The notes under the pieces were generated by a model that was not told the DNA's origin, searched no databases, and saw only the letters and a program-made list of their open reading frames with translations. The position numbers were made by a program, and so were the translations under genes. A stretch of 64,000 nt of DNA from Acidobacteriota bacterium. Its GTDB lineage: Bacteria > Acidobacteriota > Blastocatellia > Pyrinomonadales > Pyrinomonadaceae. Positions 24,911 to 33,311 of this stretch are shown here, piece by piece. Within the stretch, counting starts at the first letter, position 1. Each line of letters opens with the position of its first letter. Location of the stretch: contig JAIVJZ010000040.1 in NCBI GenBank assembly GCA_020199775.1, positions 682,001 through 746,000 on the forward strand, given 5' to 3'.

Positions 24911-25302
24911 ATTCATGCTGACTCTGCTGTTCTGGTTCGAGACTCGCGACCCGTGTCGCTTGTCGTCTATCGACTCACCGACTTGAAGGAGACAAAAGCG
25001 CCGAAACTCCCCCAAGCGCCGGCGCTTTCGATTTTTTATTCCTCGCTGGAGGAATGCCCGTTGCGAGAGAATATAGACCCGCTGGCGCGCCGGGGGGTTG
25101 CAGGAGCGTTGAAAGTTTATTGCGATGTGGTTGCCCCCGCGACGATGCGGCGCGCGGCGCGGTTCGCGGGTTGAACCCGCATGCAGTCTTCGGCGATACT
25201 CTGAGCGCGGTCGCCGTCTGTCAAGCGCGGCGACGTTCGGAAGCCGGATCGGGGAGAGGTTCAAGGAGTGCGCCGGGCAGAGAGCGCGCCGTGCCGTTTG
25301 AA

Positions 25303-26166
25303 ATGTTTATCGAAAGCAAAATCAAGACGAAGCTGCTCAGGGGAATGGGCGAGGCGATCAAGGACTTCGGGATGATCGCCGACGGCGACCGCGTAATGGT
25401 CTGCCTCTCCGGCGGCAAAGACAGCTACACGATGCTCGACCTGCTGCTCGACGTGCGCGAGCGCGCGCCTGTGCGTTTCGACCTGCTCGCCGTCAACCTC
25501 GATCAAAGGCAGCCGAACTTTCCCACGGAGGTTTTGCCCGCTTACCTGTCGGAGCGCGGCGTGCCGTTCCGCATCGTCGAACGCGACACCTATTCAATCG
25601 TCAAGCGGCTCGTGCCCGAAGGCAAGACTTACTGCTCGGTCTGCTCGCGACTCAGGCGCGGCATCATCTACTCAATCGCGCAGGAAGAGGGCTGCACCAA
25701 GATCGCGCTCGGCCACCACGCCGACGACATCATCACCACCTTTCTGCTCAACGTCTTCTTCGTCGGCCAACTCAAAGCGATGCCGCCCGTCCTGCGCTCG
25801 AATGACGGACTCAACACAGTTATCCGCCCGCTCGCCTACTGCCGCGAGACGGACATCGCAGAGTATGCCGCGTTGAAACAGTTTCCGATCATCCCCTGCG
25901 ACCTGTGCGGCTCGCAGTCGAATCTGAAACGCGCGCGCATCAAGCGGCTCGTCACGGAGTTGGAACAGGAGATTCCGAACATCCGCAGTTCGATGCTGAC
26001 CGCGCTCGGCAACGCCGTCCCGTCGCACCTGCTCGATCCCAAACTCTTCGACTTCCGCAAACTCGCGCCCGTCTCCGCCGCCGACATCGAGGCCGAACTA
26101 GACTCGGCCATCGGCCACGCCGACCCCGAAGGCGAACTCATGCCCGCCCTCGTTTCAATCTCTTAA
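25303..26166 (+). CDS. ttcA: tRNA 2-thiocytidine synthetase TtcA
   Basis: 287 residues from the ATG at 25303. The PP-loop [14 protein letters not shown] follows [23 protein letters not shown] supplies the C-x2-C pair, and [12 protein letters not shown] near residue 205 is a second C-x2-C that distinguishes TtcA from TilS. TtcA thiolates cytidine 32 of certain tRNAs using an iron-sulfur cluster. GTG at 25291 and a longer upstream frame (to 25054) are alternatives, but the chosen start matches family length. It is convergent with nadE across inverted repeat H. Confidence 0.94.
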   Translation: MFIESKIKTKLLRGMGEAIKDFGMIADGDRVMVCLSGGKDSYTMLDLLLDVRERAPVRFDLLAVNLDQRQPNFPTEVLPAYLSERGVPFRIVERDTYSIVKRLVPEGKTYCSVCSRLRRGIIYSIAQEEGCTKIALGHHADDIITTFLLNVFFVGQLKAMPPVLRSNDGLNTVIRPLAYCRETDIAEYAALKQFPIIPCDLCGSQSNLKRARIKRLVTELEQEIPNIRSSMLTALGNAVPSHLLDPKLFDFRKLAPVSAADIEAELDSAIGHADPEGELMPALVSIS

Positions 26167-26184
26167 AGCGCGGAGACAAAGGGA

Positions 26185-26269
26185 AGAACGATGAACGCGG
26201 AACGATGAACGATGAAGTAAAAGCAACAGCCTTTCAGTTCATCGTTCATCGTTCATCGTTCATCGTTTT
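26185..26269. repeat. Heptad inverted repeat H (ttcA-nadE convergent gap)
   Basis: The left arm reads AACGATG, AACGCGG, AACGATG, AACGATG. The right arm reads TTCATCG four times and ends in TTTTT. The loop contains AAAAGCAACAGCCTTTC. It lies about 18 bases after the ttcA stop and 12 before the nadE stop. Confidence 0.92.
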
Positions 26270-26280
26270 TATTTCATCCT

Positions 26281-27969
26281 TCATGCTTGCTTTTCCGCGG
26301 CGCGCTCGACGGCCTTCAAGACCTGCCGGCGGTAGCGGTGCGTGACGGGGCGGCGGCGGCCGATGCCGATGGCGTGGCGCGAGATGATGAGCGTGGGCGG
26401 GAGTTGCCGCCGCTTGAATTCGTTGGCGGGCGCTTCGACGCGGTTGAGCACGTCGAAGACGAGTTGCCCGTCGTGACCGGCGGCGATGATCTCTTCGGGC
26501 GTGGCCTTGCGCTCGAAGTAGAGTTTGAGAATGGGGTCGAGTTTATCGTAGGGCGGGAGCGATTGATCGTCGAACTGGCCGGGGGCGAGTTCGGCCGACG
26601 GGCGTTTTTCGATGATGGCCGTGGGGATGATCTCGCGCTCGCGGTTGACGTAGCGCGAGAGCGCCCACACCTCCGTTTTGAGCACGTCGCCGAGGACGGC
26701 GAGGCCGCCGTTCGTGTCGCCGTAGAGCGTGCAGTAGCCGAGAGCGAGTTCCGACTTGTTGCCGGTCGATAGCAGCAGGCGGCCTTCGGCGTTCGAGATC
26801 GCCATCAGGATGTTGCCGCGCAGGCGCGACTGCGTGTTCTGCCGCGCGATCTCTTCCAACCCCGTCGCGGGGTTTTCAAGTTTAAGTTCTTTGACGAGCA
26901 CTTCGTAGGCCGCGCTGATCGGGTGTTCGATGGTCGGCATCCCTAAGCGTTCGCCGAGCACGACGGAATCGTCCACGCTCCCGCGCGACGAAAACGGCGA
27001 CGGCATCATCACCGACAAAACGTTCTCCGCGCCCAGAGCCTCGCACGCCAGCGCGGCGACGAGCGACGAGTCGATGCCGCCGGAGAGGCCGAGCACGGCG
27101 CGCGAGAAACGATTCTTGCGCGCGTAGTCGCGCACCCCGAGGACGAGCGCGTCGTGGATAGTCTGGATGTCGTCGCCGGGCAGGCAGTAGGCGTCGCACT
27201 CGTCGCAATCCAGATCGACCGAGCCGTAAAACTCCTCGAAGGGCGGCGCCTGCATGATGATCTGCCCTTTGTGATCCGTGACGATTGACGCGCCGTCGAA
27301 GATCACGCCGTCGTTCGCGCCGACGAGGTTGACGAAGATGATGGGGAGTCCGGCGGCCTTCGCGCGGTGCGAGACCATCTTGCAACGCTCGCCCATCTTG
27401 CTCTTGTTGAAGGGCGAGGCGTTGATCGAGACGATCACTTGCGCGCCCATCGCAATAAGTTCGTCGGTCGGGTCGTTCGCGTAGAGCCGCTCGCGCCAGT
27501 AGGTCTTGTCGTTCCACATGTCTTCGCAGACGGCGACGCCGACGCGCACGCCCTTGCTGTCGAACAGCCTGCGCTCGCGCGCCGGTTCGAAGTAGCGCGG
27601 GTCGTCGAACACGTCGTATTCGGGAAGCAGGGTCTTGTCGGCGTAGCCGACGAGCTTGCCGTCGGAGATGACGGCCGCGGAGTTGTAGAGTTTGCGCCCC
27701 TGCTCCAGTCCCGTCGGGCGCACCGTGCCGACGATGACGGTGAGCCCCGCGCTCGCCGCGACGATCCGTTCGAGCGGTTCGGTTGCGTGTGCGATCACGT
27801 CTCGATCCATGAACCAGTCGAAGGACATGTAGCCCTGCACGGCGACCTCCGGCAGCACCACCATGTCGCTGCCGTCCCGGCGCGCCTGCTCGATAGCGCG
27901 CAAGCATTGCGCGACGTTGCCCTCGTAGTCGCCGTTCGTCGTGTTGATCTGCCCGATAGTGACGCGCAT
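26281..27969 (-). CDS. nadE: Glutamine-dependent NAD+ synthetase
   Basis: 562 residues from the ATG at 27969 (GGGAAGGG upstream). The N-terminal nitrilase-type amidase domain has the Glu-Lys-Cys triad in VVLPEVAVQGY, YADKTLLPEYDVFDD and GVAVCEDMWNDKTYW. The C-terminal synthetase has the PP-loop GLSGGIDSSLVAALACEALG, STGNKSELALGYCTLYGDTNGGLAVLGD and RVEAPANEFKRRQLPPTL. It makes NAD from deamido-NAD using glutamine nitrogen. A nine-residue upstream extension from 27996 is unlikely. With nadA at 7.8 kb it supports de novo NAD synthesis in this organism. Confidence 0.96.
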   Translation of the reverse strand: MRVTIGQINTTNGDYEGNVAQCLRAIEQARRDGSDMVVLPEVAVQGYMSFDWFMDRDVIAHATEPLERIVAASAGLTVIVGTVRPTGLEQGRKLYNSAAVISDGKLVGYADKTLLPEYDVFDDPRYFEPARERRLFDSKGVRVGVAVCEDMWNDKTYWRERLYANDPTDELIAMGAQVIVSINASPFNKSKMGERCKMVSHRAKAAGLPIIFVNLVGANDGVIFDGASIVTDHKGQIIMQAPPFEEFYGSVDLDCDECDAYCLPGDDIQTIHDALVLGVRDYARKNRFSRAVLGLSGGIDSSLVAALACEALGAENVLSVMMPSPFSSRGSVDDSVVLGERLGMPTIEHPISAAYEVLVKELKLENPATGLEEIARQNTQSRLRGNILMAISNAEGRLLLSTGNKSELALGYCTLYGDTNGGLAVLGDVLKTEVWALSRYVNREREIIPTAIIEKRPSAELAPGQFDDQSLPPYDKLDPILKLYFERKATPEEIIAAGHDGQLVFDVLNRVEAPANEFKRRQLPPTLIISRHAIGIGRRRPVTHRYRRQVLKAVERAAEKQA

Positions 27970-28134
27970 GATTTTATCCCTTCCCCGTGGGCGCACAGCG
28001 GCGACCTATGAAATAAAGTCGCCGACGCTAATCTCCAAGTTCAATTTCAAACATTCTAAATCGAAGTGAGGGGGAAACAAAGAACCTTTCGACCACAAGC
28101 CAATGGACACCGCTGGCGAGAATCCGCAAGTCTC

Positions 28135-29931
28135 CTATTTACCTTTGGCGCTCTTATTCTTCTTCCGCGCAGGCGCAGCGGCGGCGGCGCCGTGGCCGCC
28201 GCCGCCCGGCGTCTCGATGCGGACGCGGTCGCCCGCCTTCAACTCCCAGGAGCCTTTCGCGTCGATGCGTCGCGCGTGCGCGCGCCCGTCCGTCGCGACG
28301 CGCAGCACCGCGTCGCGACCGGCGCGCCCGTCATCACCGCCCGCGAGACCGTAAGGCGCGCGCCGCCGCCGGTCTGCGAGCAGAGACATGCGCGCGTCCA
28401 CGAGCGTCTCGATCTCGCGGACGACGCCGTCGCCCCCGCGCTGCTTTCCCCGCCCGCCGGAGTTCGCGCGAATCGCATACTCGCGCACGCGCAGAGGGTA
28501 AGCGTATTCCAACGCCTCGACGGGCGTGTTGAGGCTGTTGGTCATGTGCGTATGAACCGCGCTCAAGCCGTCGCGTGCGGGGCGCGCGCCCATGCCGCCC
28601 GCGACCGTCTCGTAGTAGGCGAACTCGCGCCCGCTGCGCGCGTCGATGCCGCCGATGGTCAGGTTGTTCATCGTGCCCTGACTCGCCGCCGGAATTCGTC
28701 CGGGCAACGCCCGCGCCAACGCTTTGAACAACGCGTCAACGATGCGCTGCGACGTTTCGACGTTCCCGCCCGCGACGGGTGCGGGCGCGAGCGCGTTGAC
28801 AATCGTCCCGCGCGGCGCGACCACTTCAATCGGCTCCATCAAGCCCGCGCTCGCCGGGACTTCCCCCGCGCCGAGCAGGCAGCGGAAGACGTATGCCACC
28901 GCCGACACCGTGATGGCCTCGACCGCGTTGACCGGCCCCGCCACTTGCGCCGCGCTGCCCGTAAAATCAACCCGCGCCCGGTCGCCTTCGACCTCCACGC
29001 GCACGCGCAGGACGCACGGCGCGTCGCCCACGCCGTCGTCGTCGAGCGCGTCTTCCGCCTCATAAACTCCGTCGGGGATTTCTCTGATCGCGGCGCGCAT
29101 TATCCGCGCCGAGTAGTTGACGAGGTGCGCCGCGTAGCTTGCGGCTTCACGCGCCCCGGCGCGCGCGACGATCTCAAGCAGACGCGTCGCGCCCGTCTTG
29201 AGCGATCCGATCTGCGCCGCGAAATCCGCGCGCCGCTCGTCCGCCCCGCGCACGTTCGCCAGCAACAGGCGCATCACGTCTTCGTTCACACGCCCGCCGC
29301 GCAGCAGGTGCACGGGCGGGATGCGCAAGCCCTCGCCGTACACGTCCGCCGCCATTCCCATCGAACCCGGCGAGCCACCGCCGATGTCCGCGTGGTGCGC
29401 GCGGTTGGCGACGTAGAAAAGAGGGGAAGGGGAAAGGGAAAAGGGGGAAAGGTTAAGACCCGAACCCACCACGCCGCCCTGACCCGAACCCGCCGCGTCG
29501 CCTGCGTCCTTAGCGTCATTCGCCGCGCGGCTGCGTGTGTTTCCCTTTCCCCTTTCCCCCTTCCCCTTTAACCCTGCGCCTTTTGCCCCGGTCTCGAAGA
29601 CGCCCGCGACGAGCGTCACGTCCGGCAGGTGTGTGCCGCCCGCGAACGGGTCGTTGAGCGCGACGCAGTCGCCCGGTTCGATGCGTGTTTCGCGGAGCGC
29701 GGCCGCGACAGCCATCGGCATGCTGCCCAGATGCACGGGCATGTGGTCGCCCTGCGCGATGACGCGCCCCGCCGCGTCGAAGACGGCGCACGAGTAGTCG
29801 CGCCGCTCCTTGATGTTCGGCGAGTGCGCCGTGCGCCGCAAGGCGATGCCCATCTCCTCCGCGACCGAGGTGTAGAGCGCGCGGTAAATTTCCAGCGTGA
29901 CGGGGTCGAAGTTGGGCCGGCGTTTCTTCAT
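28135..29931 (-). CDS. hyuB: Hydantoinase B / 5-oxoprolinase-type subunit, with inserted palindromic element
   Basis: 598 residues. Family marks are DPVTLEIYRALYTSVAEEMG, RRTAHSPNIKERRDYSCAVFD, GDCVALNDPFAGGTHLPDVTLV, VANRAHHADIGG, GGNVETSQRIVDALFKAL and GGMGARPARDG. With HyuA it would form an ATP-dependent hydantoinase or oxoprolinase-like complex; the substrate is unknown. The ATG at 29931 overlaps the hyuA stop by four bases (ATGA). Residues about 120-170 are an insertion absent from the family, placed between the GVFETG strand and YVANRAHHAD and encoded by inverted repeat I. The reading frame is preserved, so the protein may still fold. Confidence 0.92.
   Translation of the reverse strand: MKKRRPNFDPVTLEIYRALYTSVAEEMGIALRRTAHSPNIKERRDYSCAVFDAAGRVIAQGDHMPVHLGSMPMAVAAALRETRIEPGDCVALNDPFAGGTHLPDVTLVAGVFETGAKGAGLKGKGERGKGNTRSRAANDAKDAGDAAGSGQGGVVGSGLNLSPFSLSPSPLFYVANRAHHADIGGGSPGSMGMAADVYGEGLRIPPVHLLRGGRVNEDVMRLLLANVRGADERRADFAAQIGSLKTGATRLLEIVARAGAREAASYAAHLVNYSARIMRAAIREIPDGVYEAEDALDDDGVGDAPCVLRVRVEVEGDRARVDFTGSAAQVAGPVNAVEAITVSAVAYVFRCLLGAGEVPASAGLMEPIEVVAPRGTIVNALAPAPVAGGNVETSQRIVDALFKALARALPGRIPAASQGTMNNLTIGGIDARSGREFAYYETVAGGMGARPARDGLSAVHTHMTNSLNTPVEALEYAYPLRVREYAIRANSGGRGKQRGGDGVVREIETLVDARMSLLADRRRRAPYGLAGGDDGRAGRDAVLRVATDGRAHARRIDAKGSWELKAGDRVRIETPGGGGHGAAAAAPARKKNKSAKGK
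29421..29576. repeat. Heptad inverted repeat I, in frame inside hyuB
   Basis: The left arm (29423-29456) reads GGGGAAG, GGGAAAG, GGAAAAG, GGGGAAA, GGTTAAG. The right arm (29540-29574) mirrors it with TTTCCC, TTTCCCC, TTTCCCCC, TTCCCC. The middle is about 80 bases of GC-rich DNA. In the protein the arms encode LKGKGERGKGNT and LNLSPFSLSPSPLF. There is no stop or frameshift. Confidence 0.92.
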
Positions 29932-31967
29932 AGTTCGATGATCAGGTTGCCGTCCGCATCGACGCGCGCGCGCGCGCGCGCCGGCACGAGCGTCGTCGAA
30001 GAATATTCGGTGACGATGCAGGGCGTTTTGAGTCGCGCGCCCGCGCGCAAGCGTTCGCGCTCGTAGACGCCGACGCGCGCCGGTTTGACGGTGAAATAAA
30101 CCGGCGCGCTTTTGTGCGGCGCGACGATTGAATCGCCCGCGCTTCGTTCGACGCGCTCGCGCTTGAGCCGCCCCACTATCCCGCGCGAGCGCAGGCGCGC
30201 GCTGACGATCTCGACCGCGCTCTCCGTCTGCGCGTAGCCGTAGCGCGCGAGGTGCGCGCGATGAAACGCGGCGGCGAGCGTGCGCCGCGACTTCCATTCG
30301 ATCTCCAATTCGAACGATTGTCCCTTGTAACGCGCGGCGACGCTCGGCGCGTGTCGCTGCTCGCGCCGCTCGTCTCTGAAACCTTCGCGCTTGAGCGCGG
30401 CGCGGGCGGCGCGTTCCATCTGTCGAAACGTGATGTCGAGTTCGCCGAGCCTGTCGCCGGAGGCGTCGAGCATCACGGTGCGGCTCGCGTCGAGGACGAC
30501 ATCCGAGGCGAGCGCGCCGAGGGCGGAGAGCGCGCCCGGCCTGAGCGGCACGATGACGCGCGGGATGTGCAAACTCGCGGCGAGCGCGACGGCGTGCAGG
30601 CCGCCCGCGCCGCCGAACGAGACGAGCGTGAACGCCCGCGAATCAAACCCGCGCTCGACCGACACGACGCGCAGAGCGCGCTCCATCCCCGCGTTCACCA
30701 CGCGCACCACGCCGAGCGCGGCCTCGTGCGCCGTCGTCGCACGCCCGCTCGCCGCGCTCATCTCGCGCGCGAGTCCGGCGAGCGCGTCGTGGGCGCGGCG
30801 TTCGTCCAACTCGAAGTCGCCGCCGAGCAGCCCCGCGCCGCCGAAGCGTCCGAGCAAGAGGTTGGCGTCGGTCACGGTCGGGAGTGTGCCGCGCCCGTAA
30901 GCGGCGGGGCCGGGGCTCGCGCCCGCCGACTCAGGCCCGACGCGCAAACTGCCGCCCGCGTCCACGCGCGCGATTGAACCGCCGCCCGCGCCGACCGTGT
31001 GTATGTCGAGCACCGGAACGGCGACGGGCAACGCGGCCACCGTCGCCTCGTTCGTCGTCCGCATCACGCCCCCGGCGCACAGCGCGACATCCGTCGAAGT
31101 GCCGCCCATGTCGAAAGTGATGATGTCGGGCGAGCGCGCGGCGCGGGCGGCGTCTATCGCGCCCACGACGCCGCCCGCAGGCCCCGACAGGATCGTCCGC
31201 ACCGGCTCGCGCGCCGCCGCACCGGCCGAGATGCTGCCGCCCGAAGATTGCATCACGCGCAGACGCGGCGCGCGCAGTTTCTTCAGATACGCGCCCATCA
31301 ACGGTTGCAGGTAAGCGTTGATGGCGACCGTCGAGGTGCGTTCAAACTCTCGATACTCCGGCAGAATTTCGTGCGAGACGGAGAGCGGCACGCCCAAACT
31401 TTCGAGCGCGCGCGCGATCAAACGCTCGTGTTCGGGATGCGCGAACGAGAACAACAAACAGATCGCCACCGACTCGACGCGCGCGCGCCGCAAACGCTCA
31501 GTCAATCCGGCGAGCGCGCCCGCGTCCAATGCCTCCAACACCTCGCCCGTCGCCGCGACGCGCTCAAGGACGCCGAAGCGCAGGGCGCGCGGGATGATCG
31601 CTTCCGGCCGCCCGGCGTCCAGATCGTAGAGCGCGGGTCGCGCCTGCCTGCCGATGGCGAGCACGTCCTCGAAACCCGCGGTCGTGACGAGCGCGGCACG
31701 CGCGCCGCGTCTTTGCAGGAGCGCGTTCGTCCCCACGGTCGTGCCGTGGACGATCTCCAACTCGCCGACGCTCAGGTTCACTTCCCTCCCGATGCGCCGC
31801 AAGCCTTCCGCGATGGCGCGCGAAGGATCGGCGGGCGTGGAGGCGAGCTTGAAGATGCTCAACCGCCCGTCGCGCGCCGCGTAGACGAAGTCCGTGAACG
31901 TCCCGCCCGTGTCCACGCCGACGCGCACGCGGCGCGAATTTCCTTGTGTTGATTTAGAAGAAGGCAC
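29928..31967 (-). CDS. hyuA: Hydantoinase A / 5-oxoprolinase-type ATP-binding subunit
   Basis: 679 residues of the HyuA/OplahA ASKHA-type ATPase. RVRVGVDTGGTFTDFVYA is the phosphate-1 motif, followed by VHGTTVGTNALLQRRGAR, ILSGPAGGVVGAIDAAR, ITFDMGGTSTDVALC, VGAGGGSIARVDAGGSLRVGPESAGASPGPAAYGRG, and FTLVSFGGAGGLHA. It pairs with HyuB (four-base overlap). The start is GTG at 31967 with no strong ribosome site. A run of CG dinucleotides at about 29960-29980 encodes RARARAR close to the C-terminus. The substrate could be a hydantoin, oxoproline or related cyclic amide. Confidence 0.94.
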   Translation of the reverse strand: MPSSKSTQGNSRRVRVGVDTGGTFTDFVYAARDGRLSIFKLASTPADPSRAIAEGLRRIGREVNLSVGELEIVHGTTVGTNALLQRRGARAALVTTAGFEDVLAIGRQARPALYDLDAGRPEAIIPRALRFGVLERVAATGEVLEALDAGALAGLTERLRRARVESVAICLLFSFAHPEHERLIARALESLGVPLSVSHEILPEYREFERTSTVAINAYLQPLMGAYLKKLRAPRLRVMQSSGGSISAGAAAREPVRTILSGPAGGVVGAIDAARAARSPDIITFDMGGTSTDVALCAGGVMRTTNEATVAALPVAVPVLDIHTVGAGGGSIARVDAGGSLRVGPESAGASPGPAAYGRGTLPTVTDANLLLGRFGGAGLLGGDFELDERRAHDALAGLAREMSAASGRATTAHEAALGVVRVVNAGMERALRVVSVERGFDSRAFTLVSFGGAGGLHAVALAASLHIPRVIVPLRPGALSALGALASDVVLDASRTVMLDASGDRLGELDITFRQMERAARAALKREGFRDERREQRHAPSVAARYKGQSFELEIEWKSRRTLAAAFHRAHLARYGYAQTESAVEIVSARLRSRGIVGRLKRERVERSAGDSIVAPHKSAPVYFTVKPARVGVYERERLRAGARLKTPCIVTEYSSTTLVPARARARVDADGNLIIEL

Positions 31968-32056
31968 GGATGATTTTGACGTGCGGAAAACTTGAACCCC
32001 GGCGCGTCTGCTCAGTCGTGTCCTCGCGCCGCCTCATTTAAAAGTCGCGTTGGTTT

Positions 32057-33175
32057 CTAAATGCCTTCGGGCGTCGCCCAACTGCCGCTCAGGTGCGAGC
32101 GGCGCGCGGCGTCGAGCACGAGTTGGGTGCGGTGGCCGTCCGCGAACGTGGCCGCGTCGGCCACCGTGTGGCGCCCTTCGCTGAGGGCGCGGACGATCTC
32201 CCGCGCGAAGCGCGTGAAGCCGCGCGCCCAGCCGTTGTCGTGCATGCCGGGGGCGAGTTCGCCCGGCGCAACATCCACGCGCCGCCACGCGCCCGCGCCC
32301 AACTCCGCATGCCACAACGCACCGTCGCTTTCCACTCTGAGCGCGCCGCGCTCACCGAAAATTTCCAGTCGGTGCGAAGGCTCTCCCGCTTCGACAAACG
32401 ACATGGAGACGCCGGCGGTCGCGCCCGTCTCCGCCAGCAACTCGCCGCCGGAGAAGTTGAGGATCAAGTTAGCCGCGTCGTCCGAAGTCACGGGGCGCAA
32501 CGCGCCGCTCTCGGCGGCGGCGGCCGGGCGCGCGGCGACGTGTGTGGAGAGTTGGCAGAAGACGCGCGCGATTTGTGCGCCTTCGAGCAGCCAGTGGAAT
32601 CCGTCCAAGACGTGCGAGCCGATTGCGCCGAGCGCGCCGCCGCCCTTCGACGCGTCCGACCACCAATCCCAGATGCGCCCCGCGTCCGCACGCGAGTCCG
32701 CGCGATAGATCACGGACGCGTGCCTGACGCGGCCGATCTCGCCCGCCCGCAGCATCTCGCGCGCGCGCCGCCGCCCTTCGAGGAAACGGAGTTCGTGGTC
32801 AAGGAGCGCGAGCGTGCCCGACGCGTCGGCCGCGCGGCGCATCTCTCCGGTCTCGGCGGCGTCCATCGCCATCGGCTTTTCGCAGAGCACGGCCTTGCCG
32901 TGCGCGAGCGCGTGGAGCGTCATCTCAAGGTGCGTCGAGGGCGGCGTCACGATGCTCACGAGATCAACGTCGGCGTGCTCGACGACTTCGCGCCAGTCAC
33001 TTCCGACGAACGGAATCTCGAACTCGCGCGCGACAGCCGCGGCGCGTTCGCGGCGCGCGCTCGCAATCGCCACGACCCGCACGCCCTCGCAAGCCCGAAA
33101 GCCCGGTATCTGCGTCGAGCGCGCGAACCCCGAACCGATCATCCCGATGCCGATAGAGTTTCTGTTAGTCAACAA
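32057..33175 (-). CDS. Gfo/Idh/MocA family NAD(P)-dependent oxidoreductase
   Basis: 372 residues. The N-terminal Rossmann motif is IGIGMIGSGFARSTQIPGF, followed by VVAIASARRERAAAVAREF, the conserved HLEMTLHALAHGKAVLCEKPMAMD (catalytic EKP), and GALGAIGSHVLDGFHWLLEG with the usual GxHxxD. These enzymes act on sugars, inositols or related polyols; the substrate cannot be inferred. The start is TTG at 33175 with GGGAGA about 8 bases upstream. It follows the giant surface-protein gene on the same strand but is separated from it by a strong terminator at 33244-33281. Confidence 0.93.
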   Translation of the reverse strand: MLTNRNSIGIGMIGSGFARSTQIPGFRACEGVRVVAIASARRERAAAVAREFEIPFVGSDWREVVEHADVDLVSIVTPPSTHLEMTLHALAHGKAVLCEKPMAMDAAETGEMRRAADASGTLALLDHELRFLEGRRRAREMLRAGEIGRVRHASVIYRADSRADAGRIWDWWSDASKGGGALGAIGSHVLDGFHWLLEGAQIARVFCQLSTHVAARPAAAAESGALRPVTSDDAANLILNFSGGELLAETGATAGVSMSFVEAGEPSHRLEIFGERGALRVESDGALWHAELGAGAWRRVDVAPGELAPGMHDNGWARGFTRFAREIVRALSEGRHTVADAATFADGHRTQLVLDAARRSHLSGSWATPEGI

Positions 33176-33243
33176 CTGTCTCCCGCGACGAAAGTTATTT
33201 TTGCAATGGACTCTAAACTTGAGTCAACTCGGCGGTCAATAAA

Positions 33244-33281
33244 AAACGGAGAGGCCGGGCGCAAAAGCCCAACCTCCCCGT
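33244..33281 (-). terminator. Rho-independent terminator of the surface-protein gene
   Basis: On the reverse strand a 16-base stem (AACGGGGAGGTTGGGC with its GC-rich partner) around TTTTGC is followed by TTTTTTA. It lies about 30 bases after the stop at 33312. Confidence 0.85.
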
Positions 33282-33311
33282 TCTCCGGCGCGGCCGATTT
33301 CCTTCCCGCGA

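Noticed and set aside
29955..29985. Run of CG dinucleotides in hyuA as a structural element
   Set aside because: It simply encodes an Arg-Ala run in GC-rich coding DNA; no further support.
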